DNA of 5,040 nucleotides from Methanosarcinaceae archaeon (lineage in GTDB: Archaea; Halobacteriota; Methanosarcinia; Methanosarcinales; Methanosarcinaceae), in contig DQIO01000152.1 in the NCBI GenBank assembly GCA_020793555.1, positions 1-5,040 on the forward strand. The letters run 5' to 3'. Below are positions 1 through 5,040 of the stretch, piece by piece. A model generated the notes under the pieces. It saw nothing but the letters and a program-made list of their open reading frames with translations, was not told where the DNA came from and made no database searches. The position numbers and the translations under genes are program-made. Within the stretch, counting starts at the first letter, position 1; each line of letters opens with the position of its first letter.

Positions 1-910
1 CTAAGAATATAATTATAAAAGAGATTATTGCTGAATCTCTTGGAGTGATTCTATCAGTAAGCCAACCAAATAGCGGTCTCCCGACTCCATTAAAAACAGC
101 AAATACTGAGACCGCCATTGCTGCTGTTGCAGGAGTCAAATGAATGATCTCTTGTCCTACCGGGCTCGAAATTCCAATTGCCATGAGCCCGCTTAATGTA
201 CCTATTACATAACACAACCACAATCCATGGAAAGTCGAAGTTCTAAGCATTTTAGAAGTATTATAATTTACAATAGGGGCCGCAGCTTCAGAGGGATTCC
301 ATCCGGCAGGTGTCCATTGTGGAGGGGGGAACTTAAGAGGCATTGCCAATAAAATAATGAGTATGAGGAAGACTATTCCCAAAATATTAAATGTCTGAAG
401 CGGTCCATATAGATCAATAAGCAATTTTGCCAAAGGAGCGGTTATAAATGGAGATAATCCAAAACCCACTATTGTCAAACCAACTGCTAAGCCTTTTTTA
501 TCCGGGAACCATCTCGTTGATACTGCAATTGGTCCCCCATAAACTACACCTACTCCCCCTCCGGCAATTAACCCATAACTAATTATTAATATCGTTATAC
601 TTGATGAAAAACTAGCTAATATCCAACCAAGACCAACTAATACTCCACCTAATATCGTTATGTTTCTGGGACCATATTTATCTAAGAGACCCCCTGCAAT
701 TGGCATTAATATCGCAAAAGATGCCAGAAAGAACATATATGGCAATCCACTTTCAGTTGCACTTATATCAAACAATTGTTCTATTGGCTTTCTAAAAACA
801 CTCCATGAATAAACACTGCCTAAACATAGATTTATTATTAATCCAATTGCAACGAAAATCCATCGTCCTTCTTCTGCCGGTAATCCATAAACTTTTATTT
901 TCTCAGTCAT
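1..910 (-). CDS. OFA-family MFS transporter (oxalate/formate antiporter-like), 3' end outside window
   Basis: This is an integral membrane carrier of the major facilitator superfamily, of the oxalate:formate antiporter (OFA) family, which exchanges or takes up small organic anions; the substrate cannot be read from the sequence. The frame opens at ATG 910-908 and runs off the left edge, so 303 residues are visible out of roughly 400-450 usual for the family. The N-terminus has the OFA pattern: RWIFVAIGLIINLCLGSVYSW (residues 16-36) minus its ends forms helix 1. MFS motif A, GGLLDKYGPR, lies at about 73-82 between helices 2 and 3. Later come GGGVGVVYGG (117-126), the family-typical PPPQWTPAGWNP (195-206) in the central loop, and the second-half motif GRPLFGWLTDR (277-287). 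A weak Shine-Dalgarno (GGGGATGA, 914-921 on the minus strand) lies 3 nt before the ATG. No break is seen. Family call strong; substrate unknown. Confidence 0.92.
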   Translation of the reverse strand, partial: MTEKIKVYGLPAEEGRWIFVAIGLIINLCLGSVYSWSVFRKPIEQLFDISATESGLPYMFFLASFAILMPIAGGLLDKYGPRNITILGGVLVGLGWILASFSSSITILIISYGLIAGGGVGVVYGGPIAVSTRWFPDKKGLAVGLTIVGFGLSPFITAPLAKLLIDLYGPLQTFNILGIVFLILIILLAMPLKFPPPQWTPAGWNPSEAAAPIVNYNTSKMLRTSTFHGLWLCYVIGTLSGLMAIGISSPVGQEIIHLTPATAAMAVSVFAVFNGVGRPLFGWLTDRITPRDSAIISFIIIFL

Positions 911-925
911 AGTTCATCCCCACGC

Positions 926-933
926 ATATTTAT
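926..933 (+). promoter_or_regulatory. TATA-box-like element, plus strand
   Basis: TATTTATA at 926-933 would place an archaeal transcription start about 26 bp downstream, near 955, giving a leader of about 40 nt before the Shine-Dalgarno-led ATG at 997. Read the other way (TATAAATA) it is centred only about 19 bp from the transporter ATG, too close for a normal archaeal start. The plus-strand reading therefore fits better. It has no convincing BRE and may be chance in AT-rich DNA. Confidence 0.25.
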
Positions 934-996
934 ACTGCTTGATGTTTTACGTTTTGAAAAAAGTGCAGAAGATAATTTGGCCGGAGGTGTGAAGCA

Positions 997-1185
997 ATGT
1001 AGCTTTTTATTTGCTGTTATCCGAATCTCGGCTCTGCCGAGAACGAGCCACAAAATTGCAAAAAAATGCGAGCCTGCCATAAAGATATAATAGCGTTATA
1101 CTTCATAAATTGTTTCCTTATTGCCTCTTGCATACTGTTATTCAAACATAGACTTTTTAATTTCTTCTGGTCATTTGAATTTTAA
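997..1185 (+). other. Possible small ORF with in-frame TAG as second codon
   Basis: GGAGGTG at 983-989, a near-perfect archaeal Shine-Dalgarno, is followed 7 nt later by ATG (997-999) and at once by TAG (1000-1002). If TAG is read through, as pyrrolysine in Pyl-decoding methanogens, the frame stays open for 62 codons to TAA at 1183-1185. The predicted peptide is rich in cysteine near its start (FICCYPN), and its C-terminal half is hydrophobic and membrane-like (ALYFINCFLIASCILLF). An in-frame stop lies upstream at 973-975. No family was recognised. It could equally be a dead gene remnant or chance; the support is the Shine-Dalgarno, the TATA-like element and the open length only. Confidence 0.15.
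1026..1042. repeat. Perfect 7-bp hairpin with 3-nt loop
   Basis: TCTCGGC and GCCGAGA are perfect inverted repeats around the loop TCT, GC-rich in AT-rich surroundings. GGCTC at 1030-1034 can pair instead with GAGCC at 1045-1049, giving a competing fold. There is no T-run directly after it on either strand, so it is not a typical intrinsic terminator. It may mark the 3' end of the dut transcript or be an RNA-processing structure. Confidence 0.5.
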
Positions 1186-1208
1186 TGAACCGCAAATGAA
1201 CGCAGATG
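1185..1208. repeat. Short tandem element ATGAACCGCAA / ATGAACGCAG / ATG
   Basis: An 11-bp unit is followed at once by a 10-bp variant lacking one C, then by the start of a third. On the other strand it reads CATCTGCGTTCATTTGCGGTT. Elements of this CTGCGTTCATCTGCGG type recur between genes in many environmental microbial genomes (recalled, not searched). Only this single copy is in the window. Confidence 0.4.
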
Positions 1209-1272
1209 TTGTAATGCGAGAGAGTGATTAATCTAATCGCTGGCGGCGTGTTCTCCCTCCCAGAAATCAACA

Positions 1273-1785
1273 TCAGAGGTTCTCGTTCTGGTACCTGCCT
1301 GAATACCCTTCTGCAACTTCGGTGTTGAGGTGATAAAATAATAACTGCATCACGCGCGCATCTTTCTCGACCCTGAACCCTGCGGGATTGTGCACAACAA
1401 GCATACATTCACTGCGCCCTCGATATCCTGCATCCCAGACGGCTGTCTCAAGGGTCGCACCGCATCGGAGCAGGCTTGACCTTGGTTTTGCGATGGCAGC
1501 CAGGTTTTTGGGTATGTTCACGATCTCGTTTAAGAGTATCTTGTAGGAACCCTGTGGGAGCGTTACCCATCCTTCGCTGTCGAATTCGATGATTTCACTC
1601 TCAGGGATCACACGTTTGGAGTTGTTGTAATCAACTGTTCCTGCGCCGGTGAGTTTTTCGACTTGTTTTAGTGTCATTTCGACGCCGTTTGGTTGTGTTT
1701 GGAGGTTGGGGTCGATCATGTTTTCTACGAGTGGGGGGCTCCCTGCTATTAGGGCTGATAGTTCATTTTTTGATAGGAGAGTCAT
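1273..1785 (-). CDS. dut: dUTP pyrophosphatase (dUTPase), archaeal dCTP-deaminase-like type
   Basis: This cytoplasmic enzyme hydrolyses dUTP to dUMP and pyrophosphate, keeping uracil out of DNA and supplying dUMP for thymidylate synthesis. The 170-residue product matches the archaeal dUTPases that share the dCTP deaminase fold. Visible motifs are QPNGVE (31-36), the nucleotide-binding PRSSLLR (101-107), AVWDAGYRGRSE (115-126) with conserved acidic residues, ARVMQLLF (143-150) and the C-terminal GYSGRYQ (160-166), which closes over the nucleotide in this fold. Deaminase activity as well cannot be excluded by eye, but the DAGYRGRSE form is that of proteins annotated as dUTPase in Methanosarcina relatives. 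The start is ATG 1785; a stop precedes it in frame with no other start between. There is no Shine-Dalgarno upstream, which suggests a short-leader or leaderless mRNA. The gene is more GC-rich than both neighbours. It lies 33 bp downstream of the antitoxin-like gene on the same strand. Confidence 0.93.
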   Translation of the reverse strand: MTLLSKNELSALIAGSPPLVENMIDPNLQTQPNGVEMTLKQVEKLTGAGTVDYNNSKRVIPESEIIEFDSEGWVTLPQGSYKILLNEIVNIPKNLAAIAKPRSSLLRCGATLETAVWDAGYRGRSECMLVVHNPAGFRVEKDARVMQLLFYHLNTEVAEGYSGRYQNENL

Positions 1786-1811
1786 AATGATTGTTTTAAT
1801 GGTGGTGGTGG

Positions 1812-1822
1812 GTTATTATTAT
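1812..1822 (-). promoter_or_regulatory. Possible TATA-like element for dut
   Basis: The minus strand reads AATAATAATAA here, centred about 32 bp before the dut ATG. A start about 26 bp downstream would leave a leader of only a few bases, in keeping with the missing Shine-Dalgarno. It overlaps the stop codon of the upstream antitoxin-like gene. The match to a TATA box is weak, and dut could also be transcribed from the gene upstream. Confidence 0.25.
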
Positions 1823-2046
1823 TGTGTTTTTGTGTTTGAAAATGATGATGTCAGCATTGATATTTTCCCCAATTTTGTGATTCGGTCTTTGGCTTCTTGA
1901 TGTTCTATTCCCCGACCTTCATCAAGAGCTTGTAATCCGGCATCGACTTTCTCTCTAAAATACAATTCAGCCATGATATCATTTATTGAAATAGAATCTG
2001 GCATGTCATGTATCATCTGTATTACTGCGTCTTTGACAGTTTCCAT
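1819..2046 (-). CDS. Small antitoxin-like protein, no toxin partner, altered C-terminus
   Basis: A 75-residue protein. Its core, DSISINDIMAELYFREKVDAGL followed by LDEGRGIEHQEAKDRI (longer runs split here), has the pattern of short RelB/Phd-like antitoxins common in Methanosarcinales and cyanobacteria, which usually end in a short helix closing with a Trp soon after the HxEA motif. Here the end instead reads ITKLGKISMLTSSFSNTKTQ. Removing one T from the pair at 1871-1872 would give ITKWGKYQC and a TGA at 1851-1853, the expected ending, so a one-base frameshift (mutation or sequencing error) is likely. The start is ATG 2046, chosen over GTG 2058 because GAGGT (2052-2056) is a good Shine-Dalgarno 5 nt before it and GTG 2058 overlaps that site. 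No RelE/ParE-type toxin lies on either side. Family call moderate; function as an antitoxin is inferred. Confidence 0.6.
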   Translation of the reverse strand: METVKDAVIQMIHDMPDSISINDIMAELYFREKVDAGLQALDEGRGIEHQEAKDRITKLGKISMLTSSFSNTKTQ

Positions 2047-2051
2047 AATTA

Positions 2052-2056
2052 ACCTC
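2052..2056 (-). promoter_or_regulatory. Shine-Dalgarno of the antitoxin-like gene
   Basis: GAGGT on the minus strand lies 5 nt before ATG 2046. It decides the start: the GTG four codons upstream sits inside this ribosome-binding sequence (GTGAGGT) and would have none of its own. Confidence 0.65.
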
Positions 2057-2105
2057 ACTTGAAAACGATGTCCGAATTGTTATTGTTAATAATCCTTTTC
2101 TATCC

Positions 2106-2127
2106 GAAAATATTGAACAGTGAAAAT
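2106..2127. promoter_or_regulatory. Imperfect second copy of the operator-like sequence
   Basis: ATTGAACAGTGAAA (2112-2125) matches ATTGAACAATGAAA in the perfect palindrome (2207-2220) at 13 of 14 positions, in the same orientation and exactly 95 bp apart. Its left arm is degenerate. On the minus strand it overlaps CAATATTTTC, a possible TATA box for the antitoxin-like gene (start near 2085, leader about 40 nt). A third related half-site, CATTGAAACA (2148-2157), lies between the two copies. Confidence 0.4.
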
Positions 2128-2182
2128 TGTATCGATAGTTAAGTAAACATTGAAACAGAAGTGATTAAATGACAAAGATACT

Positions 2183-2192
2183 AAATATAATA
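2183..2192 (+). promoter_or_regulatory. Candidate TATA box of the helicase gene
   Basis: AAATATAATA is the best archaeal TATA-like match upstream of the helicase. It predicts a start near 2213, inside the palindrome at 2201-2222, with a leader of roughly 38 nt. A second AT-rich match, ATTATAATA at 2223-2231, would instead give a nearly leaderless mRNA starting at the ATG. The sequence does not decide between them. Confidence 0.4.
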
Positions 2193-2200
2193 AGACAGAT

Positions 2201-2222
2201 TGTTTCATTGAACAATGAAACA
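2201..2222. promoter_or_regulatory. Perfect 22-bp palindrome, likely operator
   Basis: TGTTTCATTG and CAATGAAACA are exact inverted repeats separated by AA. The palindrome lies 28 bp before the helicase ATG and immediately downstream of the best TATA-like box, where a bound dimeric repressor would cover the transcription start. Loss of symmetry at the next base on each side makes it a sharply bounded site. The binding protein is unknown; the neighbouring antitoxin-like protein is one candidate, since antitoxins often repress nearby promoters. Confidence 0.6.
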
Positions 2223-2250
2223 TTATAATAGATTATAAAGTTGGATCAAA

Positions 2251-4845
2251 ATGATATTTGATGATAATCTCGCAGAGCTTAAAGGTGTAATCTCAAAAAT
2301 CAAACACCAAAACCGATTGAAAATACTTGGTTTCTTTTTAATTCCTGTACTGTTGGGTATCCATATAATTAAAAAAGCTACTCAACAAAAGAGGAATTTA
2401 ACATTATTAAAAGAGGAGATTCTTGATAATGTCGAAAAAGACATTAAAATGTGGGTTGTGGGGACAAAGGATATTTATGGGTCAATAAACGACACGTATT
2501 TAACGTATCATACACGAAGAGATTTAGTTGAAAGATGCGATTCTTATTTAGATGCGCTTTCATTTTTAAAATTAAATAAAGTCTGTTTTCAAAGTTCATT
2601 TAATCAATTTGTTGTTGAATCTTCTCGTGCAACCTCATTATTCAAAAAAAATGTTGTGAATTTTTCGAATGAACATTTCGTTGAACGAAGGATGAACGAG
2701 TACAGTGATTTATTTAACAAATCTCCTTTTCCCTTGGATGATTCTCAAAAGAGATGTGTAATAATTGATGATACGCATAATTTAGTAGTTGCAGGGGCCG
2801 GTTCAGGGAAGACAGAAGTTTTGATAACGCGGGTTGCTTATCTGATTGAAAGAAAACCGGACGGAATATACCCCGAAAGGATTCTGGTTCTTGCATATCA
2901 GAACAAAGCCGCAGGGGAAATAAGAAAAAGGTTGAAAGAAAGATTTGATGCTGATGTGGAGGTAAAAACATTCCACTCATTCGGTTTTAAGATTTTAAAC
3001 CAATCACATGTTGATTCAAATAGACCTTTACCTGACATGCAACTAATAGGGGACAATTTTGAGACTATCTATCGAAGTCGGATTAATTCGATTTATAACG
3101 ATGCTCAAAATGACACTAATTTTCATAACAATATTATCAATTATATGAAATCATATGGTGACGATGAAATAACTAAGCCTGAAACTGCATTTGAAGAGAA
3201 GGAAGAACATTACAAGTATATGCGCAATTTGACTTATAAGACTCTTAATGGAAAAGACGTAAAAAGTGAAGCAGAAAGAGCAATAATGAACTTTTTCATT
3301 ACTCACTACATAAATGGCAATAACATAAAGATTCTTTATGAAAATCCTGCTGAATGGATGGAGTACATTGGTGAGAATGGAGTGCATAATATTCCGGGCC
3401 CTGATTTTTTCCTTCCTGATTACGATATTTATCTTGAACATTGGGGTATCGATCAAAATGGAAAGGTACCAAAATGGTTTGAAGGTGACAATCCTTCTGA
3501 AAAATATAATCGAGATATGGATGCAAAGAAAAAAGCATTTGGTGAGCAAACCAAGTATTCTTTAGTTGAAACGACACATTGGGAATATAAAGAAAAAGAT
3601 TTTGACCAAAATCTTGAAAATAAAATATTGGAAGCGTTAAAGGAGAAGTATCCTGACAAAGATTTCGAATTCTCATCTGTGCCTTATAAAAAGCTGATTA
3701 ATAAAGTATGGAAGGATTGTCAGGAATCTGTGAAAAGATTGCCTTTGAACATTGGAACTTTCATAACGATTGCAAAAACATACAGTTTATCGCCAGCAGA
3801 AATCGAAAAAAGATTGTTCACTGAAAATTGGTCTCCAAAACAGAAAGCATTTACTAATCTGGCTCTCAAAATTTACGATATTTATGAAAAAGAGTTGCGG
3901 TCTAATAATCAGATCGACTTTTCGGATATGATCAATCTTGCTGTCAAAGAACTAAAGCAAAATGAAGATTTATATAAAGATGTTTTTGATCACATTCTCA
4001 TAGATGAGTATCAAGATATCAGTACTCAAAGGTATGAACTCGTCAAATCATTAATGAACAAAAATAGTAATTGTAAATTATTTTGTGTTGGCGATGATTG
4101 GCAAAGTATAATGGGTTTCGCAGGTTCAGATCTTGATTTTTTTGTCAATTTCTCAGATTATTTTGACCATCCGGCCAGAACGGATCTAACTGTTAATTAT
4201 AGAAGCGTTAAATCAATTGTTGATACTGGTGCTGAAATTATAAAACAAAATGGGTCTTGTCAACTGAAAAAGAAAACCACTGCTAATGATAAAAGTCTGA
4301 TACCTGTAAAAGTATATTCATTTGAACAACAGTCTACTCATAAATCAAATTATAACAATCAGATGGTTTATTATGATCAGATGGTTCAACATTGTGTCGA
4401 TGAAATTGGAGCATATTGTAAAAATGGATATGATCCGGCAGATATTATGATTCTTGGCAGAATCGTAAGCAACTTCATGTTCAAAGAGAAATTATTACAA
4501 TATGCAAAAATCAATGGAGTAAAGATTTCTACAGAATCAAGACATTTCAATAGTATACCATTTATGTCAGTTCATAGAAGTAAGGGTTTGCAAGCAAAAG
4601 TTGTTTTCATTGTTGATGTTGTTGAAGGTCTCTATGGATTTCCAAGTGAATTAGAAAATCCTGACATTTTTGAGCCTGCTATTAAAGGCAGGAGAAAAGA
4701 TAAAGAGGAAGAAGAGAGGCGTTTGTTTTATGTTGCAATGACAAGAGCAAAAGAAGAAGTAATACTTTACACACAAGGAGATAGGGAAAGTAAATTTTTG
4801 GATGAAATTAACGAGCACGTAATTTTTGAACAAGTGGTGTCTTAA
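2251..4845 (+). CDS. HelD/UvrD-type SF1A DNA helicase with inserted PD-(D/E)xK-like nuclease domain and N-terminal membrane helix
   Basis: An ATP-driven 3'-5' DNA helicase of the UvrD/Rep superfamily, closest by eye to DNA helicase IV (HelD). All motifs are intact in 864 residues: Q motif Gln166, Walker A AGAGSGKT (181-188), Ia ILVLAYQNKAA (211-221), Ib TFHSFG (240-245), II LIDEYQD (583-589), III VGDDWQSI (613-620), IV NYRS (649-652), V SVHRSKGLQAK (773-783), VI RRLFYVAMTRAK (823-834). HelD of E. coli has about 684 residues; the excess is partly the insertion between Ib and II. There, residues about 340-446 carry a restriction-endonuclease-like core: an E-rich helix (340-349), PDFFLPDY with Asp385, YLEHWGID with Glu396, and LVETTHWEY (438-446). 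Residues 23-40 form a hydrophobic segment flanked by lysines, a probable membrane anchor. The start is ATG 2251, with an in-frame stop at 2236-2238 and only a weak ribosome-binding site. It is divergent from the antitoxin-like gene. Helicase call very strong; nuclease fold likely; biological role (repair or defence) not shown. Confidence 0.93.
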   Translation: MIFDDNLAELKGVISKIKHQNRLKILGFFLIPVLLGIHIIKKATQQKRNLTLLKEEILDNVEKDIKMWVVGTKDIYGSINDTYLTYHTRRDLVERCDSYLDALSFLKLNKVCFQSSFNQFVVESSRATSLFKKNVVNFSNEHFVERRMNEYSDLFNKSPFPLDDSQKRCVIIDDTHNLVVAGAGSGKTEVLITRVAYLIERKPDGIYPERILVLAYQNKAAGEIRKRLKERFDADVEVKTFHSFGFKILNQSHVDSNRPLPDMQLIGDNFETIYRSRINSIYNDAQNDTNFHNNIINYMKSYGDDEITKPETAFEEKEEHYKYMRNLTYKTLNGKDVKSEAERAIMNFFITHYINGNNIKILYENPAEWMEYIGENGVHNIPGPDFFLPDYDIYLEHWGIDQNGKVPKWFEGDNPSEKYNRDMDAKKKAFGEQTKYSLVETTHWEYKEKDFDQNLENKILEALKEKYPDKDFEFSSVPYKKLINKVWKDCQESVKRLPLNIGTFITIAKTYSLSPAEIEKRLFTENWSPKQKAFTNLALKIYDIYEKELRSNNQIDFSDMINLAVKELKQNEDLYKDVFDHILIDEYQDISTQRYELVKSLMNKNSNCKLFCVGDDWQSIMGFAGSDLDFFVNFSDYFDHPARTDLTVNYRSVKSIVDTGAEIIKQNGSCQLKKKTTANDKSLIPVKVYSFEQQSTHKSNYNNQMVYYDQMVQHCVDEIGAYCKNGYDPADIMILGRIVSNFMFKEKLLQYAKINGVKISTESRHFNSIPFMSVHRSKGLQAKVVFIVDVVEGLYGFPSELENPDIFEPAIKGRRKDKEEEERRLFYVAMTRAKEEVILYTQGDRESKFLDEINEHVIFEQVVS

Positions 4846-5040
4846 AAAAGCATTATACTAAGCAAATAAATCCCAACAAAACTACGAACCTAAAACCCCT
4901 GCCACCATACGTTTCAATAGTTCCGATGTCGCATAGGATTTTGTTGCCTTCCCTGAGATTGAAACGCTAATCGGTCACTATTAAGCAAAAGTGCCTCATT
5001 GGCATTTGACTTTTAGACATCGACTAAAACTTGAGGTTTT
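4846..5040. other. Non-coding right end with inverted repeats
   Basis: No coding frame was recognised. GTTTCAAT (4911-4918) and ATTGAAAC (4958-4965) form an exact 8-bp inverted repeat spanning 55 bp. Further on, AAAAGT (4987-4992) can pair with ACTTTT (5009-5014), with GCC/GGC (4993-4995/5001-5003) inside; TTTTAG (5011-5016) can pair with CTAAAA (5024-5029); and CCTCA (4994-4998) can pair with TGAGG (5032-5036) just before a final TTTT. These folds compete with one another. The last could be a terminator, but the window stops there and a T-run cannot be assessed. Confidence 0.5.
4911..4965. repeat. 8-bp inverted repeat GTTTCAAT ... ATTGAAAC
   Basis: The arms at 4911-4918 and 4958-4965 are exact and separated by 39 bp. 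The same octamer ATTGAAAC occurs at 2149-2156, on the other side of the helicase gene. The meaning is unknown: regulatory half-sites or remnants of a mobile-element boundary are both possible. Confidence 0.45.

Larger units (their letters stand above)
911..1272. other. Intergenic region between the OFA transporter and dut
   Basis: About 360 bp with no secure gene. It must hold the transporter promoter (minus strand) and the 3' end of the dut transcript. It contains a TATA-like stretch at 926-933, a strong plus-strand Shine-Dalgarno at 983-989, a possible TAG-containing small frame (997-1185), a perfect hairpin (1026-1042) and a short tandem element (1185-1208). For the transporter, an A/T-rich stretch reading AAATAAAAAG on the minus strand (1003-1012) is a possible TATA box giving a leader of about 70 nt. 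No tRNA or known structured RNA was recognised. Confidence 0.7.

Noticed and set aside
925..934. TATAAATA on the minus strand as the TATA box of the transporter.
   Set aside because: It is centred only about 19 bp before the ATG, which would place the transcription start inside the coding region.
1026..1042. The GC-rich hairpin as an intrinsic terminator.
   Set aside because: No T-run follows directly on either strand, and archaeal termination depends mainly on T-runs.
1157..1408. A minus-strand 83-codon frame overlapping the end of dut.
   Set aside because: It overlaps the conserved C-terminal part of dut in another frame and shows no family pattern.
1649..1900. A plus-strand 83-codon frame across the start of dut and the end of the antitoxin-like gene.
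   Set aside because: It is antisense to two better-supported genes, has no ribosome-binding site and shows no domain.
2047..2058. GTG at 2058 as the start of the antitoxin-like gene (four extra residues, MRLI).
   Set aside because: The GTG overlaps the Shine-Dalgarno GAGGT that serves ATG 2046, and the family core begins after the ATG.
2714..4833. Several antisense or alternate frames of 60-132 codons inside the helicase gene.
   Set aside because: The helicase frame carries all expected motifs without a break; these are by-products of its AT-rich codons.
4911..4965. GTTTCAAT ... ATTGAAAC read as a CRISPR repeat, because ATTGAAAC is a common archaeal repeat ending.
   Set aside because: The span is 55 bp, there is no second unit at regular spacing, and no cas gene is in the window. 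It is kept only as an inverted repeat.

Overview
The window most likely comes from a methanogenic archaeon of the Methanosarcinales type. The best evidence is the 170-residue dCTP-deaminase-like dUTPase on the minus strand, which resembles the archaeal proteins of that group. The upstream regions also carry AT-rich TATA-like boxes rather than bacterial -35/-10 pairs. The lineage is an inference from protein character only; there is no rRNA or other marker gene here. Most of the DNA is AT-rich, but the dUTPase gene is visibly more GC-rich than its neighbours.

Layout, left to right. (1) Positions 1-910, minus strand: the N-terminal 303 codons of an oxalate/formate-antiporter (OFA) family MFS transporter; its 3' end lies outside the window. 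(2) Positions 911-1272: a stretch with no secure gene. It holds a 7-bp perfect hairpin, a short tandem element and a possible 62-codon plus-strand frame with a strong Shine-Dalgarno whose second codon is TAG. (3) Positions 1273-1785, minus: dut (dUTP pyrophosphatase). (4) Positions 1819-2046, minus: a small antitoxin-like protein without a recognisable toxin partner and with an apparently frameshifted C-terminus. (5) Positions 2047-2250: a divergent control region with a perfect 10+2+10 palindrome next to a TATA-like box, a related imperfect copy 95 bp upstream and a half-site between them. (6) Positions 2251-4845, plus: a complete 864-residue SF1A helicase of the HelD (DNA helicase IV)/UvrD class, with a predicted N-terminal membrane helix and a PD-(D/E)xK-like nuclease domain inserted between helicase motifs Ib and II. 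(7) Positions 4846-5040: non-coding DNA with inverted repeats.

How the parts fit together. The OFA transporter and dut are ordinary housekeeping or accessory metabolic genes. The antitoxin-like gene and the helicase-nuclease look like accessory genes set between them, divergently arranged around a shared regulatory region rich in TGAAAC motifs. The helicase-nuclease is the most interesting object: a possibly membrane-tethered DNA translocase with an internal nuclease fold, under what looks like operator control. A role in DNA repair or in defence against foreign DNA is plausible, but the sequence alone does not show it.
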